The position numbers and the translations under genes were made by a program. From NCBI GenBank assembly GCA_944376125.1, contig CALWBQ010000041.1, forward strand, positions 62,001 to 126,000: 64,000 nucleotides of DNA, written 5' to 3'. Source of the stretch: an uncultured Lachnospiraceae bacterium. Its GTDB lineage: Bacteria > Bacillota > Clostridia > Lachnospirales > Lachnospiraceae. The notes beneath the pieces were generated by a model. The model searched no databases and was not told where the DNA came from. It was given only the letters and a program-made list of their open reading frames with translations. Positions 1-7,853 of the stretch are shown piece after piece (the stretch's first letter is position 1; the number at the start of each line of letters is the position of its first letter).

Positions 1-77
1 GAAGCGTCTCCTTCGTCCCGCCTGCGGCGGGCCTCCTGATTGCGGGCTATGTGGTCAGGCAGCTATGCGGCATTTAA
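1..77 (+). CDS. tcdA: tRNA threonylcarbamoyladenosine dehydratase, C-terminal end (partial)
   Basis: An open frame enters from the left edge (first full codon at base 3) and stops with TAA at 75-77. Its 24 residues include SFVPPAAGLLIAGYVVRQL, which resembles the conserved C-terminal tail of the ThiF/HesA-family enzyme TcdA, the ATP-dependent dehydratase that makes cyclic t6A at position 37 of ANN-decoding tRNAs. Only this tail is visible, so the adenylation domain cannot be checked. Another E1-like ThiF-family member is the main alternative. Confidence 0.6.
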   Translation, partial: SVSFVPPAAGLLIAGYVVRQLCGI

Positions 78-103
78 CACGTCTTCTCCCATGAGACAAA
101 AAA

Positions 104-135
104 AGAACTGCTTTTCCCCCACAGAAAGCAGTTCT
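104..135 (-). terminator. Perfect 11-bp hairpin with T-run on the minus strand
   Basis: Arms AGAACTGCTTT (104-114) and AAAGCAGTTCT (125-135) pair perfectly around a 10-nt loop. The plus strand has no T-run after the hairpin, but the minus strand has seven T residues, so it is shaped as an intrinsic terminator for leftward transcription. It may stop antisense RNA or act bidirectionally after the tcdA-like gene. From 136 to 445 I see a small GGTAT/ATACC dyad near 164 and no convincing promoter for the next gene. Confidence 0.55.
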
Positions 136-445
136 CACGTCACGATCACATAACCGTTACACTTATAAAGTTTTGGTATCCCCATACCAAATTGTCAGTA
201 AGTATCCACATACTTTTCACTCACTATAGTCAATATATCACCTTTTCCCGAATAAGTCAATCCTTCGCTGTACATTTTTTACAATTTTATGTGCAGTTCA
301 GGCGAAATCTTCCGTCATGTATATTTTTTCTCCAGCCGGAACACACTTTGCTTAGCGCCAACTATCTGCGCGGAGTCCAGGGACGGCCCAAATGTGCCGA
401 ATCTGCCGTGCAGAAAAATCTGGCGGAAAGGAACGATTGCGATTT

Positions 446-1858
446 ATGGAATTTTCCGGAAAACTCTCCGAAAATATGGACTATCTTCAGCAAACTCTGA
501 TGGCTGGGAAAAATTTTGATGTGGTCTACCGCACATTCGACATTGCAGGACGGGAAGCCTGCCTGTATTTTATTGACGGCTTTACAAAAGACGAGGTTCT
601 GCTAAAGCTCCTCCAGATTTTTTCAGGGATCAAGCCAGAAGATATGCCGGCGAATGCCCATGACTTTTCCAAAAAATATCTTCCCTATGGGGAAACTGGA
701 CTTTTAAAGGACTCGGACACCATGATCACTCAGCTTCTGTCCGGAATCTCCTGTCTCTTGATAGACGGATATGAAATCTGTCTCACTATAGACTGCCGAA
801 CCTACCCGGCCCGAAGTGTGGCGGAGCCCGACAAAGACAAAGTGCTCCGGGGTTCCAGAGACGGTTTTGTAGAAACTCTGATCTTCAATACTGCCCTGAT
901 TCGGCGCAGAATCCGCGATCCACGGCTGACCATGGAGATTCTTAATGCCGGGGAGAGCTCTCACACAGACATTGCCCTCTGCTACATGAGAGGCCGGGCG
1001 GATGAACAGCTTCTAAATCTGATCCGTTCGCGGATCGAAAAGCTCCACGTAGATGCCCTTACCATGAATCAGGAAAGCCTGGCCGAGTGTCTCTACCCTC
1101 ACAAATGGTACAATCCATTTCCCAAATTTCGTTTTTCTGAGCGGCCTGACACCACAGCGGCTTCTATTTTGGAAGGAAGCATCGTCCTTATCGTTGACAC
1201 CTCCCCATCTGCCATGATTCTTCCCTCTTCTGTATTTGACATTATTGAGGACGCCGACGATTACTATTTTCCCCCTATCACCGGCACCTACCTGAGGCTT
1301 TCCAGAATGGCAATCTCCCTGCTGAGTCTGATTTTAACGCCTCTCTGGCTGCTGCTGATGCAAAATCCGGACATCATTCCCTCCTGGCTGGAATTTATAC
1401 AGCTTTCTGATGAATTGTATGTTCCCCTGATTTTTCAGCTTTTAATCCTGGAATTCGCCATCGACGGGCTCCGGCTTGCAGCTGTCAGCACGCCAAGCAT
1501 GCTGACGACACCTCTCAGCATCATTGCGGGTATCGTCATGGGAGAATACGCGGTCCAATCCGGGTGGTTCAACAGCGAAACAATGCTCTATATGGCATTT
1601 GTCACAGTTGCCAACTACTCACAATCCAGCTTTGAATTAGGCTATGCGCTTAAATTCATGCGCATCCTCATTCTGATTTTGACAGCCCTGTTCAACTATT
1701 GGGGCTTTGCCGCAGGGATTCTCTTCTCTATCTGCGCGATTGTCTTTAATAAAACCATCGCAGGGAAAAGCTATATCTACCCTCTGATTCCATTTAGCTG
1801 GCGGGAACTGAAAAAGAGGTTCTTTCGGAGCCGTCTCCCTCATACAGAAAAGAACTAA
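446..1858 (+). CDS. spoVAF: GerA-family spore germination protein, SpoVAF-like
   Basis: About 470 residues, close to the usual SpoVAF/GerAA length. The N-terminal half is a soluble GerA domain, with SRDGFVETLIFNTALIRRRI typical of the family. The C-terminal half has several hydrophobic membrane segments, including the RLSRMAISLLSLILTPLWLL stretch and TPSMLTTPLSIIAGI. Proteins of this family sit in the spore inner membrane and take part in germinant response or DPA channel function. I chose ATG 446 because GGCGGAAAGGA lies upstream; a longer frame starts at 392. In Bacillus spoVAF ends the spoVA operon, but here it stands alone and meets glpP tail to tail 5 nt away. GerAA-type receptor subunit is the alternative. 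Confidence 0.85.
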   Translation: MEFSGKLSENMDYLQQTLMAGKNFDVVYRTFDIAGREACLYFIDGFTKDEVLLKLLQIFSGIKPEDMPANAHDFSKKYLPYGETGLLKDSDTMITQLLSGISCLLIDGYEICLTIDCRTYPARSVAEPDKDKVLRGSRDGFVETLIFNTALIRRRIRDPRLTMEILNAGESSHTDIALCYMRGRADEQLLNLIRSRIEKLHVDALTMNQESLAECLYPHKWYNPFPKFRFSERPDTTAASILEGSIVLIVDTSPSAMILPSSVFDIIEDADDYYFPPITGTYLRLSRMAISLLSLILTPLWLLLMQNPDIIPSWLEFIQLSDELYVPLIFQLLILEFAIDGLRLAAVSTPSMLTTPLSIIAGIVMGEYAVQSGWFNSETMLYMAFVTVANYSQSSFELGYALKFMRILILILTALFNYWGFAAGILFSICAIVFNKTIAGKSYIYPLIPFSWRELKKRFFRSRLPHTEKN

Positions 1859-1863
1859 TCATT

Positions 1864-2424
1864 TTATGCAAACCATAATTCCTGCTTCGTAGTGGAAATC
1901 GCATCTGCGCCGGCGGCAAAAGCGGCCATAATATCTTTTTTGTCTGAAATTAAGCCGCCGGCAATAATGGGGATATCGGTATAAGCCCGGATCTCTCTCA
2001 AAACCTTGGGCATGACCCCCGGCATAACCTCCACTAAATCTGGATGGAATGTATCGATCTGCTTCTTGGTCGTGCTCATCGCAAGAGAATCGATAATAAA
2101 GGTTCTCTGGATTCCAAACAGTCCCAGCTCCAGAGCCCTTTTCACCAAAAGAGGTTTTGTGCTGATGATTCCGTCTGCCTGGGTATTCTGTTTAATAAAG
2201 TCCACCGCAATTTCTTTAGCGCTGAGCCCTGCTGTCAGATCTGCATGGACGATGGCAATCTTCCCCCGCTCTTTTATCTGACGGACAATCTCTTCTATAT
2301 TGCAAATGCTTCCATATAAAACAAAAACCACCTGGCATTCCGACTCAAAGCACTTTTTCAGCCCGCTCTCATCCTTGACAGCCGCTATCACAGGAGATGC
2401 CTCCAGTAATTCGATCGCTTTCAT
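1864..2424 (-). CDS. glpP: Glycerol-3-phosphate-responsive antiterminator GlpP
   Basis: About 186 residues in the GlpP fold, a TIM-barrel-like RNA-binding antiterminator. Recognisable segments are SPVIAAVKDESGLKKCFES near the N-terminus, IVHADLTAGLS in the middle, and PDLVEVMPGVMPKVLREI followed by PIIAGGLISDKKDIMAA at the C-terminus. In Bacillus subtilis GlpP with bound G3P lets transcription pass a terminator in the glpD leader. The start at 2424 follows AAGGAGAT at good spacing; upstream in-frame ATGs are too long. Its likely targets lie in this window: leader hairpins before the ABC operon (6672-6760), glpA (12566-12626) and glpK (15011-15063). It is separated from glpQ by a terminator. 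Confidence 0.9.
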   Translation of the reverse strand: MKAIELLEASPVIAAVKDESGLKKCFESECQVVFVLYGSICNIEEIVRQIKERGKIAIVHADLTAGLSAKEIAVDFIKQNTQADGIISTKPLLVKRALELGLFGIQRTFIIDSLAMSTTKKQIDTFHPDLVEVMPGVMPKVLREIRAYTDIPIIAGGLISDKKDIMAAFAAGADAISTTKQELWFA

Positions 2425-2530
2425 TTGATTTTCATCTCCTTCTTCCATTTTCCTTTTTCTCTGCAAATCACTTGCCGCCCTCTGAGGCACTGCTTCCTAC
2501 TATTCTACTCCTATTTTCTCAAAAAGGAAA

Positions 2531-2567
2531 GAAAAAAGCACAGACAGCCGAAAACTGCCTATGCTTT
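2531..2567 (-). terminator. Intrinsic terminator between glpQ and glpP
   Basis: On the minus strand GCATAGGCAG and CTGTCTGTGC pair (with G-U pairs) around a short loop and are followed by TTTTTT. It lies about 45-70 nt after the glpQ stop and 107 nt before glpP. It probably ends the transporter-glpQ transcript, perhaps partially, so glpP may be expressed by read-through. It could also be a fourth regulated leader, but I see no clear promoter or GATAGAG motif before it. Confidence 0.75.
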
Positions 2568-2608
2568 CTCTTCTATTCTTTCCATATCTCTGCCGTCAGG
2601 CAAAACCA

Positions 2609-3346
2609 TCAGCCATTGTTCTTTCGGCTGTCCACCCAGCTTTTGCAGACAGAGGGATAATTGGTGATCGCTCCGTCACAGCCCCACTCGTAGAGCTGCT
2701 CCAAAGTTCCCATATCATTGATCGTCCAGGCGTTCACCTGAATTCCATTTTCTCTGCATCCTTTTACCGTCTCTTCCGTCAGTCCCTTATAACCGGGATG
2801 GTAAGCCTCTAAGCCAAATCTCTTGCAGTAGTACCCAGCATTTCCGATGCCGCAGTGCTCCAGAAGTGCGCCGCAGACAGCCTGGGGATCTAATTCCTTA
2901 ACCTTGATCAGGGACATATGGTTGAAGGAAGAATAAAAAACCTTTTTCTCCAATCCATACTTCTTAACCAACTCCAGAGTTTTCTCTTCCAAGCCCTCGT
3001 AATAGTAGATGCCTGTCTTGATCTCGATATTCGTCACCAGATCCTGGTCAGCCGCCCACTGGCAGTATTCCTCGAAAGAAGGGATCGGACAAAATCCATA
3101 TTTTCCGCCGAAGAGTTTGGACGCATCCAGCTTCTTCAATTCTTCATAGGTGTAGTCCTTCACCAAACCGGTTCCCGCAGTGGTCCTGTCTACAGCTTCA
3201 TCGTGGATGACCACCACTTTTCCATCCTTGGTAAGCTGTACATCCAGCTCAATTCCATCGCATCCTGTCTCGGCTGCTTTTTGGAAAGCCAGCATCGTAT
3301 TTTCCGGATACTTTCCGCTGTAACCTCTGTGTGCATACACTTTCAT
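2609..3346 (-). CDS. glpQ: Glycerophosphodiester phosphodiesterase
   Basis: 245-residue GDPD-family enzyme that hydrolyses glycerophosphodiesters to G3P plus an alcohol. Catalytic features are visible: YAHRGYSGKYPENT at the N-terminus (general-acid His in HRG, plus ENT), then GIELDVQLTKDGKVVVIHDE with the metal-binding ELD and the second catalytic His, and later ITNIEIK-like and AWTINDM segments. No signal peptide is seen, so it is cytoplasmic (UgpQ type) and should act on diesters already imported. It is the last gene of the ABC operon, 31 nt after the second permease. The product G3P is the expected ligand of GlpP, which is encoded next door. Confidence 0.92.
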   Translation of the reverse strand: MKVYAHRGYSGKYPENTMLAFQKAAETGCDGIELDVQLTKDGKVVVIHDEAVDRTTAGTGLVKDYTYEELKKLDASKLFGGKYGFCPIPSFEEYCQWAADQDLVTNIEIKTGIYYYEGLEEKTLELVKKYGLEKKVFYSSFNHMSLIKVKELDPQAVCGALLEHCGIGNAGYYCKRFGLEAYHPGYKGLTEETVKGCRENGIQVNAWTINDMGTLEQLYEWGCDGAITNYPSVCKSWVDSRKNNG

Positions 3347-3377
3347 GTCAATATCCCCCGTTTCCGTTAGTTCAATT

Positions 3378-4259
3378 TTATTTCATTGCTGCCTTGGAAT
3401 ATCCCGTCAGCATATATTTCTGGAAAATAAAGAACAGGATGATAACCGGCACGACCGCCAGCACGGCCCCGGCCATAATCTCATGGTTATTCATAGTTTC
3501 ATTTCCCGCAAAGGTATTCTGGAGATAAGCCAGACCGATGGTCAGCACCCTGCGTTTTTCACCTCTGGCAATAATCTTGGGCCAGAAGTAGTTGTTCCAT
3601 CCGTTGGTGAATGTGACAAGAGTAACTGTAAACAGCGTTGACTTGCACATAGGCGCCAACACTTTGGTGATAATTCCTATTCTGCCCAGTCCGTCCACCT
3701 TCGCTGCATCTACATAGCTGTCGTCAATCGCCATAAAGGACTGCCTCAGCATAAAAATGTAGTACGGTGAAACCACATCCGGAAGAATCAGCCCCAGGAA
3801 AGTATCTGACAATCCCCAATTGGCTATCATAATGTACAGCGGGATAAAGGTAACCTGGATGGGAATCATCAGCGCGCCCAGAACTATGACGAAGCACAGG
3901 CCCTGGCCTTTAAATTTACCTTTAGAGAAGCCATAGCCGGCAAAAATTCCAGTCACCACCTGGGAAATTAAAATCCCTGCGGTCATCACTGCCGTGTTCC
4001 AGTAATATTTTGCAAAGTTTCCGCGGTTCAGCACATTGATATAGTTTTCAAAATGGAACTCTCTGGGCCAAAGCGTCGGAACCGGCAGCAGGATCTCTTC
4101 CTGAGATTTTACAGAAGACACCAGCATCCAGTAGATCGGGAAAATAATGATCAGCAGGACGATAATCGCCAGAACCCACTGCACTACCGCTTTTATCTTT
4201 CTCATTCTTTTAGCAGATTCATTGCGTGCATTCACATCTGCCAGCGCGTGTTTGTCCAT
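3378..4259 (-). CDS. ugpE: CUT1 ABC transporter permease, UgpE-like
   Basis: 293 residues with about six membrane helices in the MalG/UgpE subfamily. A soluble N-terminal tail precedes helix 1 (VVQWVLAIIVLLIIIFPIYW), and the EAA loop with the conserved Gly is seen in YVDAAKVDGLGRIGIITKV. It ends with the typical MLTGYSKAAMK. It starts 11 nt downstream of the first permease and should pair with it in the membrane. Specificity for G3P or glycerophosphodiesters is inferred from glpQ and glpP beside it; a general sugar transporter is the alternative. Confidence 0.8.
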   Translation of the reverse strand: MDKHALADVNARNESAKRMRKIKAVVQWVLAIIVLLIIIFPIYWMLVSSVKSQEEILLPVPTLWPREFHFENYINVLNRGNFAKYYWNTAVMTAGILISQVVTGIFAGYGFSKGKFKGQGLCFVIVLGALMIPIQVTFIPLYIMIANWGLSDTFLGLILPDVVSPYYIFMLRQSFMAIDDSYVDAAKVDGLGRIGIITKVLAPMCKSTLFTVTLVTFTNGWNNYFWPKIIARGEKRRVLTIGLAYLQNTFAGNETMNNHEIMAGAVLAVVPVIILFFIFQKYMLTGYSKAAMK

Positions 4260-4270
4260 GACAACTCCTC

Positions 4271-5176
4271 CTATGAATCATACGTAACATTTCCTTTAGA
4301 GATCTTCATCGTCGCCACTGTCACAAGCAGCAGAAGGACAAAGAAGAAGATCGCTACCGTAGAAGCCCGGTCCATACGGAAATCTACCATCGCGTATCTG
4401 TAAATATTGTACACAAAGACCTCTGTTGACCGGTACGGACCGCCCTGAGTCAAGATATCTACTGACTGGAACACTTTCATGGAAGATATAAATGTCGTTA
4501 CAAACAGGAAAAGTGTAGTAGGCGACAGCATCGGAAGGGTGATCTTAAAAAACTTCTGGACAGAATTAGCGCCGTCCAGAGCCGCCGCCTCATAGTAGTC
4601 CGTGGATATCCCCATCATGGCAGACAGATAGATCATCATTCCATATCCTATGCAGCGCCATCCAGTCAGCATCAGAACGGAGATCAAAGCCGTATTCCGG
4701 TTTCCCAGCCAATCTACCGGGCTGATCCCTATCAGGGACAGGAAATAATTTAAGATACCAGTATCGGTATTTAAGATCCACAAAAATACGACGGCAGCTG
4801 AAGACATTGCCACATATTTGGGCATGAATACAATTGCCCTCATAGCCCCAAAGGCTTTATTCATCCGGTTAAAAATAAGCGCAAACAGCATACCGCCCAC
4901 GATCGTGACCGCCAGCTCTCCGATCGAATACAGAACCGTTACCCGAAGAGAATTCCACAGATATCTCGTCCCGGAACCATTGAACAGCCATTCCCAGTTT
5001 TTAAATCCCACATACTGCCATGTGTCCTTCAGCAGATTCCAGTCTGTAAAGCTGATGCGGATCAATTCTACGATCGGATAGTAAGTAAAAATTGCCAGAA
5101 AGATCAGCACAGGAACAACACAGGCGAAATCTTTAAGTGCTGACACCTTTCTTGGATTCATTCGTTTTTCTTTCAT
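4271..5176 (-). CDS. ugpA: CUT1 ABC transporter permease, UgpA-like
   Basis: 301 residues of the MalF/UgpA subfamily. Helix 1 is at about 13-33 (FACVVPVLIFLAIFTYYPIV), followed by the family IRISFTDWN segment. The EAA loop is YYEAAALDGANSVQKFFKIT, and QGGPYRSTEVFVYNIYRYA near the C-terminus is characteristic. It follows the binding-protein gene after a 57-nt gap holding a stable stem-loop, and is followed at once by the UgpE-like permease. No ATPase gene is present in the operon. Confidence 0.8.
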   Translation of the reverse strand: MKEKRMNPRKVSALKDFACVVPVLIFLAIFTYYPIVELIRISFTDWNLLKDTWQYVGFKNWEWLFNGSGTRYLWNSLRVTVLYSIGELAVTIVGGMLFALIFNRMNKAFGAMRAIVFMPKYVAMSSAAVVFLWILNTDTGILNYFLSLIGISPVDWLGNRNTALISVLMLTGWRCIGYGMMIYLSAMMGISTDYYEAAALDGANSVQKFFKITLPMLSPTTLFLFVTTFISSMKVFQSVDILTQGGPYRSTEVFVYNIYRYAMVDFRMDRASTVAIFFFVLLLLVTVATMKISKGNVTYDS

Positions 5177-5197
5177 AAAAACTGCCCCCTGACTACC

Positions 5198-5222
5198 GGC
5201 CCCTCCTAAAATAGAAGGGGCC
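5198..5222 (-). other. Stem-loop between ugpB and ugpA
   Basis: On the minus strand GGCCCCTTCT pairs with AGGAGGGGCC (10 bp, one G-U) around the loop ATTTT. No T-run follows. Such intergenic hairpins after binding-protein genes commonly protect the upstream mRNA or reduce downstream expression, giving excess binding protein over permease. That role is inferred. The AGGAGGGG arm lies about 25 nt before the ugpA start. Confidence 0.6.
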
Positions 5223-5233
5223 GTGCGGTTCTC

Positions 5234-6601
5234 TTATACGTCTCCTAAGACGTCATCAATCTCCATTGCCATCTGATCCATTGCTTCCTGGACATCGCCG
5301 CCCTCAATGATCAGCTCAGCCATACTGTTCTTCCAGATCGTAGTGAGCTGGTTCCAAGCCGCATGCTGGATTCTGGGATTGATCAGATCCAGATTGTCAA
5401 AGATTGCCTGGAAAGCCGGTTTCTTCTCTAAGAAAGCCTGCCCTTCCTCTGTCTCCAGTACCGACTTTCTGGTAGGCATATAGCCGGTGCCCTCTGCCCA
5501 GGTCATGTTTACATCTTTGCTGCACAGATACTGCATAAACTGCCATGCAGCATTCTTGGTAGCCTGGTCATTCTTAGCCGGGATCAGCAGTACGCAGCCG
5601 CCGATTTCCTGATTCTTGGTCTCTGCACCAGGAAGCCATGCCATACCGACTTCAAAATCGCACTGGTCTACGTATGTGTCATACAGAGAGGTTGTATGGA
5701 TTACGGACAGCGCCTTGCCGGAAATAAAGTTGTTTCTCATGTTGGAGGAAGCGTCATCCGCCGTTCCTGTCCAGTAAGTATAACCGTTGTCGCACCACTC
5801 TTTCAGCTTCGCAGCAATCGCAACCGCAGTGTCACTGTTCAGGTCCGTGGTAACCTGGTCATCATTGATAATCTTTACGCCCTGGTTCAGGTAGAAGGTT
5901 TCAAAATACCACTGATCCCATCCAGGAATAATGCTGGCATAAGTTTCTGTCGTGCCGTCAGCAGCTTTGACCGTGGCTTCCTGCATAAAGGTATCCATCT
6001 CTTCCCACGTAGTTGGCATCGTGATACCCATCTCGTCTGCCATGTCCTTATTGTAGAACATAATCTGTGTCGAAATCAGGAAGGGCAGAGATACCTGCTT
6101 GCCGTCATACTGGGATGCAGCGATCATGCCATCTCCGAAATCTTCGATATCATATCCGGTCGCTTCAATATATGGGGTAAGGTCCTCCGTCAGGCCGCCT
6201 GCGCCGTACTCTGCTACATAAGGAGTATTGGCAACTGTGATGGCCGGGAGACCGCTGCCTGCTGCGTGAGCTGCTACCAGAGCCTCATTAACATCAGAAT
6301 AGCTTCCCACATACTCAGCCTGCACAGTAATCAAATCCTGAGAATTATTGAAATCATTTACGATCTGCTCCACAGTGTCTGTATACTGTTCCTCCAGAGC
6401 ATGCCACCAGGTAATGGTGATGGGTTCTGTCACCTCATAATTGGCGGGATCGGCCGCAGTTGTCTCTCCTCCCTCTTCAGCCGCTGCCGCTGTCTCTCCG
6501 CCGCCTACAGCAGACTTACCTGTGGATCCTCCTCCGCTGCACCCGGTAATCGCTCCTACAGTCATAGCTGCAGCCAGAGCCAAAGCCAGTTTTTTCCTCA
6601 T
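5234..6601 (-). CDS. ugpB: Extracellular solute-binding lipoprotein, UgpB-like
   Basis: About 455 residues. The N-terminus is a lipoprotein signal ending in the lipobox AITGC, then a low-complexity Gly/Ala/Glu linker. The mature part begins PITITWWHALEEQYTDTVEQ, typical of family 1 solute-binding proteins that bind sugars or G3P. ATG 6601 is preferred over 6607 because AAGGGAGA is then correctly spaced. It is the first gene of the unit ugpB-ugpA-ugpE-glpQ, transcribed from the promoter at 6801-6829 through a leader terminator. The ligand is inferred from glpQ/glpP context (G3P, glycerophosphocholine or similar). Confidence 0.8.
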   Translation of the reverse strand: MRKKLALALAAAMTVGAITGCSGGGSTGKSAVGGGETAAAAEEGGETTAADPANYEVTEPITITWWHALEEQYTDTVEQIVNDFNNSQDLITVQAEYVGSYSDVNEALVAAHAAGSGLPAITVANTPYVAEYGAGGLTEDLTPYIEATGYDIEDFGDGMIAASQYDGKQVSLPFLISTQIMFYNKDMADEMGITMPTTWEEMDTFMQEATVKAADGTTETYASIIPGWDQWYFETFYLNQGVKIINDDQVTTDLNSDTAVAIAAKLKEWCDNGYTYWTGTADDASSNMRNNFISGKALSVIHTTSLYDTYVDQCDFEVGMAWLPGAETKNQEIGGCVLLIPAKNDQATKNAAWQFMQYLCSKDVNMTWAEGTGYMPTRKSVLETEEGQAFLEKKPAFQAIFDNLDLINPRIQHAAWNQLTTIWKNSMAELIIEGGDVQEAMDQMAMEIDDVLGDV

Positions 6602-6671
6602 AAACATTCTCCCTTCTTTTTCTTAGTGATATGGCCTCTTGGTCTCAAATTATTTCCCGAAATTTTGCATG

Positions 6672-6760
6672 AAAAAAGAGAGCGAGTGCATAAACAATAT
6701 GTACTACACTATGGTATATAGTGAATACCATATCCTCTTTGCCTTATCTCATTCTCTCTC
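6672..6760 (-). promoter_or_regulatory. Leader terminator of the ugp operon, putative GlpP target
   Basis: Downstream of the promoter the minus strand carries a long imperfect hairpin: GAGAGAGAATG pairs with its partner ending in CTCGCTCTC, an inner 8-bp stem TATGGTAT/ATACCATA caps it, and TTTTTT follows. It lies in the 5' leader, about 70 nt before ugpB, so most transcripts would end here unless antiterminated. The 5' arm sits in GAGAATGAGATAAGG, which loosely matches the motif shared by the glpA and glpK leaders. GlpP control is inferred. Confidence 0.6.
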
Positions 6761-6800
6761 CAGCAGACCATATTTTTAGATAGCGAACTAATATATACAT

Positions 6801-6829
6801 ATAGTATCATAAAGTCGCAAACCTTGCAA
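6801..6829 (-). promoter_or_regulatory. Promoter of the ugp operon
   Basis: Minus strand: -35 TTGCAA (6829-6824), 17-bp spacer, -10 TACTAT (6806-6801). Transcription would begin near 6793 and run through the leader hairpin. The rest of 6830-6930 is AT-rich with no gene. Confidence 0.7.
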
Positions 6830-6930
6830 GACATATTTTGTGAATTTTACACATTTTTTACCTAATTTTTGCCCGTTTTTTGCATATTATGTTTTATTTT
6901 TCACATTATTGTCTATTTTTTCACAATATT

Positions 6931-7569
6931 TTACTCCTCATTCTGCGCTTCTTCATCACTTTCTACGTATTTCCGAAACACAAAGCCAAACAAGTGAGAA
7001 GCCACATAGCTTGCCAGCGTGAACCATACCATAAAGAGCACCGGCACAAAATAGGTGATAACGCCGGCAATCGCATATACAACCAAAACGGTAACCGAAA
7101 CATACAGATTCCCCATAGCCATAATAAAACTGTGGGCTACTGCCCTCTTCACAGTGGTGTGAAAAAAGGCCACTAAAGGAAGGATGTACAGACTTGTCAA
7201 TAAATATACAAAAATCAGACTGGCAAGAGCCACTCTCACCGCCCACTTCACTGCCCCTGGAACCGGCATAAACTGGCAGCAGTACAAGTCAAACACCAAA
7301 AAGGCGCCCGCCGCAGCCATCCCGATCCACAGCACAGTCGCCTGAACAAAGTTCTTTTTAAAGCCTCTAAAAAAAGTTCTCCATATATACCCTTCTTCAT
7401 CCCTGGTCAGCTTCAGCGTATACTGAAACAGCGCCACGGTAGAAGCTCCCGCTGTCACCAGCGGCAGTGAAAACAGCAGCCACAGAAAACTGATGGCACA
7501 AAGGTTCATAATTTTTTCCATAAACGACCAGAAGCGGTTCTGGGGGTTAAAAATTCCGTTGATGTCCAT
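6931..7569 (-). CDS. YesL family (DUF624) membrane protein
   Basis: 212 residues with about five hydrophobic segments. It opens with NPQNRFWSFMEKIMNLCAISFLWLLFSLP, typical of YesL/DUF624 proteins, with the conserved GASTVALFQYTLKLTRDEEG region after it. These small membrane proteins occur beside CUT1 sugar transporters and YesMN systems in Firmicutes; their molecular role is unknown. Here it lies upstream of the ugp operon but is a separate unit with its own extended -10 promoter. The end is acidic (VESDEEAQNEE). Confidence 0.85.
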   Translation of the reverse strand: MDINGIFNPQNRFWSFMEKIMNLCAISFLWLLFSLPLVTAGASTVALFQYTLKLTRDEEGYIWRTFFRGFKKNFVQATVLWIGMAAAGAFLVFDLYCCQFMPVPGAVKWAVRVALASLIFVYLLTSLYILPLVAFFHTTVKRAVAHSFIMAMGNLYVSVTVLVVYAIAGVITYFVPVLFMVWFTLASYVASHLFGFVFRKYVESDEEAQNEE

Positions 7570-7636
7570 TTTTCATTTCCTTTCCGCCGCGCACCTCCGC
7601 GCCTTCGGCGTCTCGGTCCGGGCTTGCGCTCTATGT

Positions 7637-7694
7637 TTTTGAGGGGGAGGCCCCGGCTTTTGCGCAGGCACAAGCCGGGGCCTCCCCCTCAAAA
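7637..7694. repeat. Perfect 23-bp GC-rich inverted repeat
   Basis: Arms at 7637-7659 and 7672-7694 are exact reverse complements with a 12-nt loop (660-671). The arms begin TTTTGAGGGGG and end CCCCCTCAAAA. T residues lie at the outer 5' edge and A residues at the outer 3' edge, so pairing consumes them and no free T-run is left on either strand. A second GC-rich dyad, GCGCC-TTC-GGCGT, lies near 7600. The segment 7580-7700 is far more GC-rich than its surroundings and looks like an inserted palindromic element. Confidence 0.75.
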
Positions 7695-7717
7695 CGCACG
7701 GCTTTACGCTTACGTGC

Positions 7718-7750
7718 AGTATACCATTTTTTAAGGTTTTATGCTACAAT
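7718..7750. promoter_or_regulatory. Overlapping divergent promoters for the yesL-like gene and the gene at 7854
   Basis: Minus strand: extended -10 TGGTATACT (TATACT at 7723-7718), -35 region weak. Plus strand: extended -10 TGCTACAAT (TACAAT at 7745-7750), again without a good -35. The 5' leader of the rightward gene contains an 8-bp hairpin, GTGCAGAG/CTCTGCAC at 7789-7813. Confidence 0.5.
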
Positions 7751-7853
7751 TAGATAGATTTCTTTGCTTGGCAGGGAAATTGGCGTTGGTGCAGAGGCAT
7801 AATATCTCTGCACATGGACGTTATTTTCTGATTTTTCTTTTGGAGGATTTTTT

